A program made the translations under genes and the position numbers. Below are positions 35,502-47,407 of a DNA stretch of 64,000 nucleotides, piece after piece. A model generated the notes under the pieces. The model saw nothing but the letters and a program-made list of their open reading frames with translations, searched no databases and was not told the origin of the DNA. Every line of letters starts with the position of its first letter. The stretch's first letter is position 1. The DNA is from Gonapodya prolifera JEL478 (Eukaryota > Monoblepharomycota > Monoblepharidomycetes > Monoblepharidales > Gonapodyaceae). The stretch spans positions 71,812 through 135,811 of the forward strand of contig KQ965746.1 of the NCBI GenBank assembly GCA_001574975.1. The letters are read 5' to 3'.

Positions 35502-37732
35502 TTATCTGATATGCGTGGCATCTAACTGTGTGATTTGGGGAAGTGCGAGTTTCAATTTGAGCCGGTATGTCGGGCCTGCCTTTGTCTGGAGAGGGTTGCC
35601 TTCAAGGTACACCGTTCGCAGGGCGGATATGGGGCGCAGTTCCGTCTCCACGTCGGGAAGGGATTCGATGCGGTTGGAGGACGCCTACGGAGACCGAGGG
35701 GAGAGGAGGGAACAGTTAGTGAGAGGATATGGCCATTACGTGTGGTCACACGTACCCAAAACTCCTCGAGTTGGGTGAGGTGGCTCAGGTTCTCGATCTT
35801 CGTAATGAGGTTGCGCGTTACGTCGAGCACGCGGAGTTTGAGCTAACCGCGGTCGGGGTGGGGTTGGAGCCGGGTCTGGTTTAATCATCATGAACATTCC
35901 CCCAGTGCCCCAACCACCCACGTTTTTATCCAGTCCCTCGATCTTTGAAATAGCGTTGTGCGAGATGTACAGCTCCTCGAGGTTCTCGAGCTCTTCCAGT
36001 CCCTCCAGTTTGGTCAGACGGTTGCTTTGTATGCTCAGCAAGGTCAGGTTCTTGAGGTGCTGCAGGTTCTGTGCGGAGGAGCGTTGGGTGAATGGCAGTC
36101 GCGTGTAAAGGCGCGCGCAGTCGGAGACTCCGCGTTACACGTCCGCATGATGGCGTACTGTAGCCAGCCACATGTCAATGCCCGAGACATGTCCACACGT
36201 CCCGTCAAATTACGTATGTCCTACCACGCAACTCCCAACCCCACCGATACTCACCTCCAACCTCGTAATCTTATTCTTTCCCAACCACAACAACTGCAAC
36301 CCCGGTACGGCCTCCAGGCCCGAAATCTCCCGTATCCGATTCGCACCGAGCTCGAGGTTCGTGACAGCTGGTGTACGGTCCAGATGCTCAATGTGGGAGA
36401 TTTTGTTTTGCACGAGGTAGAGCGTGGAGAGGTGCGGGAGGGCTGGGAGTGTCATGCGGCGGATGTTGTTGAAGGAGAGGTCGAGAACTCTGCGGGGGGT
36501 GAGAGGGATTGCAGTGAGACGAGAGGATACAAGAGTCCAACTTGCTCCGCAGCCGCGCAAAATCCCGGCGGGAGAACGGGGCCATCGCGTGAAAGTAGCT
36601 GTCCGTCCACTAGCAATTCCAGATGGATAACAAGTCCCTTGACTCCTCACGCCAACGACCAATGTGATGAGTGAAAGCTCTGTCCAGGGCATTTCTTATA
36701 CGATGGTCCGCGTCTTTTCACTGGCAATTGGTGATGGCCACATGTCCAACACCTGACCTCCTCTACTACCGCGACCCTATGCCCGTCACTCTCGCTCGTC
36801 CCAGCCTAGAAAATACACCATACGTAACTCAACGCACTCTAACTGGGTGAGGTTATCGAGCCTCTGGATCTCGATGAGGCGGTTGTCGTAGAGCTCGAGC
36901 TCGGTGAGCGAGGTCAGGTTGCCGATGGGGGGTTCGATGGACGTGAGGAGGTTTTGACGAAGGCCGAGTTTCTAAGAGCGGGTATGGGTGCACGGATTGG
37001 GTCGGTGTGAGTGCCGGCTAGAATCTTGCACTTTGCAACCCGAGTGCAACTGCTCGTCCAAGAGGATTCCAGATGGCCGCCAAGAGACATTCCAAAATGT
37101 GACCAATCCCCAAATCCTCTGGGCAGCAAAGAAAATGAACTCTGCCCAACCCCCCCCCCCCCCCCCCCCCCCCCCGCTAAATGTTGTAGCACTTTATCCA
37201 CTGAGGAATCCTATAGGACCAAACTGCAATCCTCTCGCACACAGAGGGACTACGCTCCGCCCCTACATCTACCACGGTCACCCGGACCAAACTTCAATCC
37301 TCTGATGTATGTCCAAGACCTTCCCTCGAATCCCAACCCAGACAACAAACCTTGAGCTGCGTGAACCGCTCCAGACCCAACTCCTCGACCGTCATGAGCC
37401 TATAATGCGTGAGTTGGATCTCCTAAACACAAAGAACCCGAAAGAGTGCCGTGGTTACGGTAGAACCCAACCCGAACAAGCCGAATCCCTCCCCTCCAAC
37501 GGTGGCATTTTCTCACATCGGTGTCGTCAGGAAGATCCGCAAGCACGTCCGCCTCGTGCGTCAGCGGCTCTCCTGGCACGACGTTGTCCTCCTCATCGTC
37601 GTGGGGCTCTGCAGCCTGATGCGACGCGGGCGGGTCGTCGTTCGAGTCGTTGTCTGTGGGTGGGGTTGGTTCGGTGTCGGCGGGCACTCGTGATGCGGAT
37701 GGCGATGGCTCGTCGTGCGATTGGTGCGCCAT
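35502..37732 (-). CDS. SDS22: Protein phosphatase 1 regulatory subunit Sds22 (PPP1R7)
   Basis: Sds22 is a nuclear/cytosolic LRR protein that binds and matures PP1. The start is ATG at 37732, followed by an acidic disordered N-terminus (MAHQSHDEPSPSASR). Repeats of the 22-residue SDS22 type follow over several short exons: LDLSFNNIRRMTLPALPHLS, LYLVQNKISHIEHLDRTPAV, NLELGANRIREISGLEAVPG, LLSIQSNRLTKLEGLEELEN, LYISHNAISKIEGLDKN and LDVTRNLITKIENLSHLTQL. The C-terminal LRR cap reads LRTVYLEGNPLQTKAGPTYR then LALPQITQLDAT, as in the family, and stops at TAA 35502-35504. An intron near 37150 contains a run of 26 C residues on the + strand. Confidence 0.93.
37150..37175 (+). repeat. 26-bp poly-C tract in an SDS22 intron
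   Basis: An uninterrupted run of C on the + strand, G on the coding strand of SDS22, inside the intron region between LRR exons. Such tracts are prone to length error in sequencing. Confidence 0.95.
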
Positions 37733-37809
37733 GGTCAGTTTGCAGAGAGTGAGTGGACAGATCAACTTTGCTGCGGACACACATACACCACTCATTACGT
37801 GTCATCCAC
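37733..37809. promoter_or_regulatory. 77-bp bidirectional promoter of SDS22 and ZIM17
   Basis: The start codons of the two divergent genes are only 77 bp apart, so leaders and core promoters overlap. No TATA box is visible. Confidence 0.45.
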
Positions 37810-38715
37810 ATGTCCGTCGTCTCACGCCGGGCGGTCTCGGGCGCGCGATCTGCTCTCGAAAATGGACTGCGCGGGGGTCGCAATCTCGCGCATCGCTCGT
37901 CTGCACCGGCTGTTGCACATCAAACCTCCCTCCCGTTCTCTCATCTTCCCTCACAATCTCCGTTCACCTCCCCCTTCTTTTCCCATCCGCTCTCTACACT
38001 CACCCGCTCGCGATCCCAATCCTCTCCCATATCCATCCCGCACGCCTGCTTCCACTCCTGCCCTACCTGCTCCTTCTCCTCCGCACCCACTGCACCCCAA
38101 GACGACGCTCCCATACCCCCATCAAAACTCGAGGGCAAGTCCATGATCGGATTCACCTGCAAGGTCTGCAGCACGCGCTCGTACCACATGATATCGAAGC
38201 AGGCCTACGCCAAGGGTGTTGTCATCATCAACTGTCCCGGGTGCAAGAAGAACCACCTCATCGCGGACCATCTCGGGTGGTACGACTCGATCAAGACCGT
38301 CGGCACGCTCGAGGACATGATGGCCGCCGCGGGGCGCAGCGACGAGGTCCGACGCGTCACTGTGGGAGTGGTCCCTGGTGGCGAGAGTTGGTCGGTTGGA
38401 TCGCATAAGCGCAGGCGAACGAGGCAGAGTCACGAGGGAACAGGGACAGAGGGCGGACTGATGGACGGGGATGGATTGGTTGCAAAGGAAGGGTCACGGA
38501 CCGAGGTTGAACAGACGTCTGACCCGTCTCACGACACGGACACGGACGCAGAGAGCGCGCACATGCAAGCCCTGCAAGGCGCAGTGTTCCACAAATCCAT
38601 GTCCGGCACGCTGGAGCTCCTACCAGAGGACGTGCTCGAGCACGAGCGGCAGCTTATTGCAAAGGCTGCGCAGAGCAAGGCAGCGCGCGATGCGGACGCG
38701 GCCAAGGCGGCATAG
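37810..38715 (+). CDS. ZIM17: Mitochondrial DNL-type zinc finger protein Zim17/Tim15 (Hep1)
   Basis: This zinc protein of the mitochondrial matrix keeps mtHsp70 (Ssc1) soluble during protein import. The start is ATG at 37810, opening an Arg/Ser-rich presequence (MSVVSRRAVSGARSALENGL). The zinc finger is CxxC-type: MIGFTCKVCSTRSYHMISKQ and VVIINCPGCKKNHLIADHLG, including the DNL-family tryptophan (GWYDSIKT). A low-complexity acidic and basic C-terminal half, about 130 residues with ELLPEDVLEHERQLIAKAAQ near the end, extends well beyond the yeast protein. It appears to be a single exon of 301 codons. Confidence 0.93.
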   Translation: MSVVSRRAVSGARSALENGLRGGRNLAHRSSAPAVAHQTSLPFSHLPSQSPFTSPFFSHPLSTLTRSRSQSSPISIPHACFHSCPTCSFSSAPTAPQDDAPIPPSKLEGKSMIGFTCKVCSTRSYHMISKQAYAKGVVIINCPGCKKNHLIADHLGWYDSIKTVGTLEDMMAAAGRSDEVRRVTVGVVPGGESWSVGSHKRRRTRQSHEGTGTEGGLMDGDGLVAKEGSRTEVEQTSDPSHDTDTDAESAHMQALQGAVFHKSMSGTLELLPEDVLEHERQLIAKAAQSKAARDADAAKAA

Positions 38716-39207
38716 AGCGAGACGGGGACCGACTCGAGGCGGCGATGATCACGGTCCATGGGATGGCGTGGCCGTCGCGACGTGGACCTCGACCTCGCAC
38801 GACCAGCAGTGATGCGGTGATAAACGGGCGGGATGCGCCGGTGCGCGTCGCCAGAGCGGACGCAAACCTCAAACGTCACCGACAATGTCATTGTGTACGA
38901 AAAAAAAAGTTATTAGGGTATGTGCATGTACGAGTCTATCTTTACAGTAATCCAATCCAATTCCAATCCGGCACGACGTGGTAGACAGCAGTGATCAAGT
39001 GGGAGTTGGGAGATGGATGGTGGTTGGTGGGTGATGGTAAAGGGTAGGTTAGAGACGTCACACTGTATCAGGTGGTGGTGCGAAGATCGCAGGTCGTAAA
39101 CGGCAGACGGTCAAGCGCAGCAGAGACGTCCAAGTGTATCGGTATTAGGTTTTTGCGAAGAGTTTCTCAAAAGACGGCGAGACGGCGAGACGAGCCACGT
39201 AGGCCCT
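38716..39207. other. Convergent 3' intergenic region, no gene seen
   Basis: About 490 bp lie between the ends of ZIM17 and the FAM72 gene. It is simple, with short A and GT-rich patches and a CCAATCCAATTCCAATCC stretch near 38950. It is probably overlapping terminators. Confidence 0.45.
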
Positions 39208-40512
39208 TCATCGGCAGAACAGGCTGTACTCGTGCACGCCCGCCATGTCACCGTCGGTCTCGGCCGGTGGGAGGTCGGCCCAGCGGAGGATTTTACGGCC
39301 TGGAGTGCGGTTGAGGGAGGGGTTGTGAAGAAGGCGAGGATCGTCGTTATGGTACAGAGGAGACAGTGCAAGGAATGGGGACGTACCTGACGTGTCGAGG
39401 CGGTCTGTCGACGAGACCGAGTCTGCGTGGAGGACCCTGAGCACATAAGTGAACCGCGATGAGCAAATCGTGTGCACTTTTCCCACCCACGCCCACCACA
39501 AGACGGGACTTACCATAAATGCCCATTATTGCACGCCTGGAGACACGTTGCACACGGCTTTGTGACGTTGTACGCGACGGTGTTTCCGCACCCAAGACAG
39601 GCGGCGTCGCGGATCAGGCAGCGGCAGGATGCAGTGGTGTAGTCGTCACCGAACAGCTCTGCGCCAGGCGGGGGGCTGTCGGTCGAGAAGAGCTCCACGC
39701 GGAGTTCGCCGGGTTTGGATGAGGCTGAGCGTGTGTGGACGTATCAAGTCAGGATGAGGGGGTTCATAAGCGAAGAGGTAAGGTCGGGACGCGAGGAGTC
39801 ACAACCAACGGAATAGGAAGATGAGTCGAAATTGAGACGATAGGAAGCATTATCAAGTCAAGATTACCGAGTGTTACACTGAACCACTGTGACCGACGAA
39901 CGCACCTAAGAGAATGGCCTTCATGCCACGCTGGCACATCATCCTCGCGCAGTGCTTGCACCTGAGCTCGCAGACAGCTTTGCATCGAAACTGCGGGTGG
40001 AGAACGCGGTCCAGCGCGTCGTGCAGTTCGGGGCCAAGACTGGGTGGGGGCAGCATCGCGGGAGTCGTGCTGGACAGAACGGTTACGCCATGCGTGTGCA
40101 TAGGATGGTCACGGATGTGATTCGAGTGGGCAGGTGCATTTCGGCGGGTTGATGCGTGGGTGGTTTCTCCTCTTCCGCTAGCGCCGTCGCTAGTGCCGCT
40201 GCCTCCCACACCCCGCGTCCCGTTCGCCATCGAAGCGTCCCGCGCGTCCAAGTCCTCGTTCGGTGGTCGAGTCGAGCGTCTGTTTCGCGCACGTGTTTCA
40301 TTCTGCGTCTGGGCCGTGGAGGAGGATGCGGATGAGGATGCGACGGCACTAGCGCTGCTTCCTGGTCTGACGCGGGGCACGGGGGTTGCGAGCGGGCGCG
40401 CGTTTCCCTGCTGTGATGGCGGGAAGCGATGGGGCTCGCGGGTGGATTGCAGCTGGAACTGGAAGCGAAAAACGTTTCCGGCGTTGGTGAAACCGTCGAG
40501 CGTGCGCGGCAT
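39208..40512 (-). CDS. FAM72-family cysteine-rich protein
   Basis: The FAM72 core is complete and spread over three or four exons. It has CELRCKHCARMMCQRGMKAI, ELRVELFSTDSPPP, CRCLIRDAACLGCGNTVAYN, VTKPCATCLQACNNGHLW, a short exon ending DRLDTSG, and the last exon ILRWADLPPAETDGDM, stopping at 39208-39210. The paired cysteines match the zinc-binding pattern. In vertebrates FAM72A antagonises uracil DNA glycosylase UNG2; whether this holds in fungi is unknown. A Ser/Thr/Arg-rich N-terminal extension of about 190 residues precedes the core. I use the first in-frame ATG after an inferred intron (40512); an upstream ATG at 40692 with a GTGAGT donor at about 40610 is an alternative first exon. Confidence 0.85.
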
Positions 40513-40731
40513 CGCGGGGCAGAAGGAAGCGGCTGCGCGTGATGGGACGGCGAGCAGGTCAGCGGGTGCGCGCGGCGTGTTCTGCGCATCGGCAGCGCGG
40601 GTACTCACGGGGATAGGCTTGATGGGCGGAGGTGCGGGGAGACGCTGAAGGTTGGCCCTGGTGGAGCGTGTGTACAAGAATTGTGGCACATGAGGAGCTC
40701 TAAGCTCCGACGAAAAGAGAAAAGCAGCCTA

Positions 40732-43717
40732 ATGGGCAAGGACAAGAAGCAGAAGCAGCGCGGGCGGGCGGGGATGAGTCCTTTGCCTACAGAGTCTATC
40801 GCGAGCGTGGCAGTGGCGGCGGATGCCGTTGGAGGGAAGGCAGAGAGGAGTCTTCCCATCGTGACCAAAGTGAGTTGCCCATCGCAGCCGTCGCAGCATC
40901 CGCGCACACATGACATACTCCCCATTCCACGGACAACAAAAGCTGCAATCGCCTGACGCAAACGACCGCGCGTGGGCTGCGGCTTCCTGCGCGCACCTGT
41001 CGGCAGACAAGACTCTTCGCAGGACACTTCTCGCGCAGAACGTCGTCGGATGGCTCATTCAGTGCCTCTCGGACCCGTCAAAGGAAGTTGCTGTCGAGGC
41101 CGCGGGCGCGCTGCAGAACTTGAGTGCAGTCGACGACACCGATGGTGCTCCTGCTCCTTCGGCAGACAAGACGAGTCACTCAGGTGCAGACATTTGCGCA
41201 GAGATGTACAGGAAGGACGTCCTGACCCCCGTCATCGCCCTGATTCGAGAGGTGTGGTTGCCATTGTCAGTCGTTACTGTGCTTTCCCATGGACGTGACC
41301 ATTCTCTTTGGACATCATCACCAATCGTCTCTTTGTTCATGACCACCAAAATATTTCTTGTTTGGACCTCAAAAAGATTCACGCCACGCTGAAAACATCC
41401 CGCGAAAGCCTTGCAAACGCCCCATCCACTTCGAAAAAGGCTCCCAAACAACAACCCACGTCCGACCAACCCCCCTCATCGCCTGCAGCTCCCGAACACG
41501 TCCCGCCCGTCGTCACACTCAACTTGGCCGAGAACCTGGTCTCACTCGTCTGGAACCTGTGCGAGTCCTCGGACAAGGCACTCAAGCTCGTCAGCGCCGA
41601 CACGACAATCATTCCCTTCCTCGTCGACGTCTTCGACTTTGCCCAGATTCCCGTTCCAGACGGTGGCAAGAAGACCGGCACAAGCGTTCCTCTCATTGGA
41701 CTTGGTCTCGTCCGAGCGTCGGGTGGGTGTGTCATGTCGGTTCGCGGTAACCTCGGTGGTTTCTCATACCTCTCTTCTCTGAATTCGAAACCGCGGCCAC
41801 TCATACGTTTCTGTGAAACACATGGACAAATTTCCATCCTTCCTCACTGTGCGATGCCATGGACACTCTCCAGCCAACTGCCTCGCGTCCATATCCGAAG
41901 ACAACTCCGTCATCGAAGGCCTGTTCAAATCAAACCAGCAATGGTTCTCTGCGCTGGGCAACTGGGCCCGCGGAAACGTCAAGCTGTTTCAAGGTCCAAG
42001 CACAGCCGAAACCATCAAGGAGATCGCCGTCCTGACTTGCTGTGAGCTGAGCACCTTGCTGGGTCATCCCACAGTCACATCTTTACACTAACATCGCCAA
42101 CCACCCACGTAGCTATCCTGTACAACGTACGCAAAGCCGTCCCCTCCTCCGGCCACCTCGAGCTCCTGGACCTCATCGCCGCCACCTCCTCGCACTGCAT
42201 CGACGTCTCTCTAGCCTCTGCCTCTGCCTCCGCCGCGGTCCTCGAACCCCCAACCCCCGCATCGCCGCCAAGCGCGTCCGAATCTCGCAAACACCACGAC
42301 GTGTCCATTTCGCGCCTCGTCGCCGTCGCTGCAGAACTCCGCGCGGCGCAGTCGGCGCTCGAACTCATCTCAAACGTCTGCTCAAGCAAGGACGCGCCCC
42401 TTACCCCGGCAGCGGGAGGGAACGTCGACGATGAGTGGCAGGATGACGACGACGCGGTCGAGGAGGACGCCCCTGCATATGCAGATGGTGCCGCGGACGA
42501 TACTATGGACGTTGAAGGCGATGACGCCATGGACGACGCGGCCGCTGCGGCCCCGGCAGAGGCAGGTGCGGCGGGCGACGGTGACGGTGGTATGGCCTCG
42601 TCGGAGGAGGAGGATGACGACGTGTTCGCCGATGCCGACGAGGCCGGGGACTCGTCCACCACTCAGCGCGGGTTTGCAGGCGACCCGCGGTTCTTGGCGA
42701 TTCTGAAAGCGGGCGTGCTGGAGAAGCTGTTTCGACACGTTGGCGAGCTCGCGTCCGGACAAAACCCGCCGGCCTCTGCATCGATTCCCTCCCCACCCGC
42801 AAGCGAGTCCGAAGTCACGGGCCGGTCCGAAGTCGACGATCACGCCGTACTCAAAGACCAAGTTACAAAGGCCTTGCAGGAGCTTCCCGGGAGGGTGATT
42901 TCGGCCGTCGGGAACGTGTTCCTCGTTGCGACATGGGCATGGATCAGGGAGCACGAGGCGGACGTGTCGGGCCTGTGGAAGGCCGCGTGGGTCATTGCTC
43001 GGAGTGAAGTCGACAGGGGCGCACACCACGTCGATACCATCGAGTCCGCCGTGGTGTGCTTGTGCGTCGTGATGAGCAAGGTGATCGAAGCCCGCAAGAA
43101 GCTCGCTGCCGACAACGCGTCGCCAAACGCGCTCGCAACGGTGCTACCGTTCAGCCAAGCCGAGGTCGAGCTGCTCATTCGGATATTTGGGGGGATCGCG
43201 TCGCTTCCCTCGGTCTCTGCGGAGCGGCTGGATAGCATCCGGTGCAAATGTCTGGCTACACTCACGCTCCTGGCGGGTCCCGTTGTCCTCAGCGCAAGTG
43301 CTCTTTCGGACGCCGATGTCGTCGCAATCAACAGGACGGTCGGTGACTTTGTCATGTCTGTCGTTGAGCAATTCGCACAAACTGGGGCGGCGTGGGGGCT
43401 GGACGTACTCTCTGAAGCGCTGGACTTGATCTTTGATGTCTATGGAGACATTTCATACCGATACGACAAACCTGTCTTTGTTCGCTTGAACTATCTCGGA
43501 CGCCTCAAACAGGTTTACGGAGCGCTGCGAGCAAAGGTTCGTCTTCGTGTTGTGTTATCCGGTAACTTCTGAATCTCAAAAGTGTGCCATTCAGGTGAAA
43601 TCGGTCGACAAACGTAATCCTGCTGTACGAGAGGCACGCTTCCGCGCGGACGGTGCACTAATCAACTTGAATGCTTTCATCAAATACAAGGAAAAGGAGC
43701 AGAAGAGTCACATGTAG
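40732..43717 (+). CDS. SYO1: HEAT/ARM-repeat ribosomal-protein chaperone Syo1 (HEATR3)
   Basis: Symportin 1 imports uL18 and uL5 together into the nucleus for 5S RNP assembly. The start is ATG at 40732, a basic tail (MGKDKKQKQRGRAG). ARM/HEAT repeats begin at NDRAWAAASCAHLSADKTLR and VVGWLIQCLSDPSKEVAVEA, which leads to AGALQNLS. A disordered acidic insertion follows near 42430-42660 (DDEWQDDDDAVEEDAP), as in Syo1, then further repeats to the end (VREARFRADGALINLNAFIK, then KYKEKEQKSHM). Six or so introns are visible, including ones near 40871-40938, 41251-41383 and 43537-43593. Its length, about 850 residues, is somewhat longer than yeast. Confidence 0.88.
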
Positions 43718-43820
43718 ATTTGAAGCCATTAGTATGATAATGTGGAATGTTAAGTACAAAAGAGAAAGAAAACTGAACGCCGCTACCCTATTCATATGCA
43801 CATTGTGGATGTATGGTCGA

Positions 43821-46800
43821 TCACATGAGTAATGCCGAGGGCTGTGGCAAAACTGGTGACGAATCCTGTTTTGAGCTCAGCTCATCTCCAAAATCCGTCA
43901 GCTCCGATAGCATTAAGGTATCTAGTGTCAATTCTGCCAGCTGCTTCTTTCCTGAGAGCTCCGCCGGGGCCATTTGTGGTTGCGTATGCAACATGCCGTC
44001 GCTGTCGGTTGTCAACCTCATGTCCGCCACAGGTTGCGGTTCGCTTGCCATCATTTCCGAGGGTTGGTCAATTAACTGCTGCTTATTCAACTGCAACCAC
44101 CATCCGAGTTCAATCTCAACCCATGTGCACCTTGTTTTAGAATCCCGCCACCAAAATCCCATCACTTTCAGCCCGAGGCACAGCACATTGATCTGCCGCA
44201 CGGTATCAAATATGGCCAATACTGAGCTTTCAGGCATAGGTAAGGACGTAGATGTCGCGCTGCTTGCGGATGACGAATTTTGTCCTTGCGACATGAAGAC
44301 ACCCGCATATCGCAAAACTGCAAGCTGCACGAGAGCCGCATAGTATATTGCAAATGCAGCCAATGGGGATGGCGCGGGATTGGGACCGTTCTCCAAATGC
44401 GTATTGAGATCGTTGATCAGTTCGAGGAGATTTGGATTCTGTGCGATATATTGCTCCACAGCGCTCACGATGTTGTTCGCATGCTGAACGGCTACTTGGA
44501 ATTTCGGCGTCGATAGCCAGGATGTGACGTCCCGATCCGTGGAGCCTGATGAAACACTGCTTGCACTCCCTGTGGATGGTGCCGACCTTGCCGATGCAAT
44601 GGGAAGAGGTGAACCTGAGCTCGCGTCATCATTTAGAACGCTAATAGCGTTTGCTACAAGCTCGTCCATTTTGCTCCGTCGAGGTGTGTTCACCACAAGA
44701 TGACACAGGTTGTAGATGGCCGTCTTATTCAAGACCGTCACTGGAGCGTTCGTAGAAGCGAATTTCCTATCATCGTAGTACCACTGAAGGAGTGAAATGC
44801 TGAGGAGGTTGCTGGTAGCTGGCGATAGCATTTGCAAAGTTTGGCCGGGATTACTCCAGGCGTGCTGCGCCAACATGGAGCTATCGTTCGATTGCTTGCT
44901 CTTGGTCAGCTGTTTGTGCGTCAAATGAGCAGGCTGAAAACGTGTCCTTGGTTCCGGGAAAAACATACCTTAAACAATTGCTGGTAGAGATTGAGTACAC
45001 GGTTTGACTCTGACGCCATAGGCTGTTCTTCCACGCCCTCAGGCTTTGCTGCAACACCGTCCCATATCTGATCGGAAACTGGGTAACCTGGAGCTTCGGC
45101 TTCATCGTCGGTAATTTGAAAAGGGGTGTCCTCCACAATTGCGACGAGTCTCTCCATTTGCACCAATGCCCACCACGCGCGAAGGCAAGACTGTTGGCGG
45201 ATCCATGATGCAACAGAGGCAGATTGCTCTGATCTTTGGCCAGACGATGATGGGGAAGGTGTGTTGAGTTTGAGTGTTCGCGCGACAGATACTGCGACAG
45301 AGACCAGTCGAGTCGCCACTGGAAAGAAGGAAACGGATGAGTCAACCGGGGTGACGGCATTACCACATCTGATTGCTCACTGTTCCTTCGTGCGGTACTT
45401 TCGGATGTAGCCGTGTATAGGATGAGATGTAGAACTGCTTGGACATGGGAAAGGTCGGGTGGATCTGTTCCTTTGAACAGGGCAGGTGCAAGAAGATCGC
45501 TGGCAAGATCTAGGAGCTGGTCTCCCATCGATTCAGATGACATGGACAATGGTAAAAACCGAGTAGCGATGCACAGCATGGACAGGAAGAGATGGGGAGG
45601 AAGAGCATGTAGGTTCAACGTCGGCAAGTGAAGTAGGGAAAGTATAGGATGAACGTTCAGGGCATAAAGTGTAATAAGCCGAATTTGCATCGCAGGGTTC
45701 TGCCAGTTGGGTAATTCCGGGACAGGTGCGTCGTTGAGAGTGCGGGAAGATTCGGGCCCATTCTAAAAGAAGGAGAGTGAGCCAACAATCACCAAACCTC
45801 AACATACGTTGACGCTCTCACGATGCTGGATTCGGCCAATGCCGTGCTCGGAACATCATCCATTTCATTATCCATGGGCGGCAAAAATGCTTCCGTGTAT
45901 TCAAGATATGGTGGTGGCGCGTTGATGTCAATATTCCCAAATTGCATTCCTGCAGCATCATAGTCACTCAGAACAACCAACGGAAGGTTGGCAGTCCCAG
46001 TAGAGGACCCATTTGCATCCTCTGCACCGTTAAACAGCGCCACCTCTTGAGCTTGCCAATACTCTCCAAGGAATCCAGTAGCATACTCTGGAATATCATC
46101 CATAGGTTGAAACTCGTAATCGTCGAATTCATCGGCGGTGGAAGACTCTCCGACTGAAGATGATGACAAATTTGCTGAAAGAGGATGCACAGGCGACAAC
46201 GAAGTCGAGCTGGCTGCCGAGCTGTCTCCAGCACCTTCTCCACCTCTGAATCCTTGTGTACCATGAAAAGCGTCGCGGAAACCTTCCTTCAAGGCTCCAA
46301 AAACGGTTCCTCGTGCGGCATTCACTTCTCCCTTGAACGCGCCGAACGCCCCGGCAAGAATAGAGCTTTGCGATGTTCTCGGAGTGGTTATTGAACGTTT
46401 TACGTTGCCGCTCTTTTTGGGCCCACGCTGCCAGATCGAGAGTTGAGCGAGGACATTCTTCCAACGACTTTAAAGTTCACGAACCTTAGCCTCCAACCTG
46501 TCGTTTGTGCACTCCCGATTTCCTTGGTGGCACCGGTCACAAGGGAAGTTGCCGTCACATTTGAGCTTCTTCCTGTGGCATGGGCTGATGTGACCATATG
46601 TTTTGAGCATTTCCGCGGACTTGGCCGTCGGGACCCATGGAAGCAAGAGAGAGAGAAACTTACTCGCAAGCACGTGTTATTCTGATCCTCTCTCTTCCCG
46701 CCCCACCGATGGAGCCAGGCTCGAAATCTGGGTCCTCGGTGGATCGATATGCACTCCGCCCAGAAAAGGGAGCGTTTTCTGTCTCAAATCCTTCGCCATC

Positions 46801-46848
46801 GCCATCCGTCCCTGTCTCCTGTTGACGGGATCGGCGAAAAAAGGACAT
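43821..46848 (-). CDS. Zn2Cys6 fungal transcription factor
   Basis: The start is ATG at 46848. Exon 1 (46664-46848) ends TRAC plus two bases and joins the exon starting at 46584. The joint restores ACDPCHRKKLKCDGNFPCDR and CHQGNRECTND, a canonical C-x2-C-x6-C-x5-C-x2-C-x6-C binuclear cluster. Without that splice the first cysteine is missing. A short linker (RLEAKVREL) follows. Ser/Gly-rich and acidic spacers come next (EFDDYEFQPMDDIPEYATGF, a possible activation region). The fungal-specific regulatory domain follows, with IRLITLYALNVHPILSLLHL, VQAVLHLILYTATSES, SWIRQQSCLRAWWALVQMER and a helical C-terminus ending SALLM. The joins in the middle are approximate. Target genes are unknown. Confidence 0.85.
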
Positions 46849-47407
46849 TTATTGAACGGGAAGCGCGGGATTGGTTGGGCGTGGTTGGGATTGGTGAAAG
46901 CGGAGAGTATCAGAAGGTGGTAGTCCCGGACAGAACAAGACCTTGGGAGGTGTAGGCCCTCTTCCGTTTGCTTCGGCGGCGCGCGGAGTGGTTAGAGATG
47001 TGTGCTCGTCGGCAAAATGAGTTGAAAGGAGTGACCGCACTCAGGCACCGCCCCCAGCTTCCTTGTTTGGTTCTTATCCACAATGCACAGCATATCAGCT
47101 CGTTACCACACATGAAGTAGCTATTTTAGTAGGTTTTGGAGATTTGTGACACTGGCAGATTCTGCCGAATTTGCTGAGCTACTGAATTCTTTAGCGCTCC
47201 CGGTCTGATACAATTTATGAGCAAGGAGCACAGTTCCATGTTACGATTGCTAGTTTTGTGGTTTGTGGTCAGCCAGTTGGCTGCGATGAAATTTGTTTCG
47301 GGTGTCGAGGATCTCCGGCAGAATTCAACCAGAGCTCTCAATCTCTCAAGAAGGAACGACATCACGGTTCCTCGAAGGCGAGCAAGAGGACTTTTTCGCT
47401 TTTTGCC
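46849..47407. promoter_or_regulatory. Divergent promoter region, TF / Sensor-domain protein
   Basis: About 560 bp lie between the two start codons with no supported gene. Several palindromic or CGG-type sites could serve a Zn2Cys6 protein, but I assign none. Confidence 0.35.

Noticed and set aside
37400-37795. Separate gene for the acidic N-terminal frame near 37.6 kb
   Set aside because: It has the only good start codon for SDS22 and joins in order to its LRR exons.
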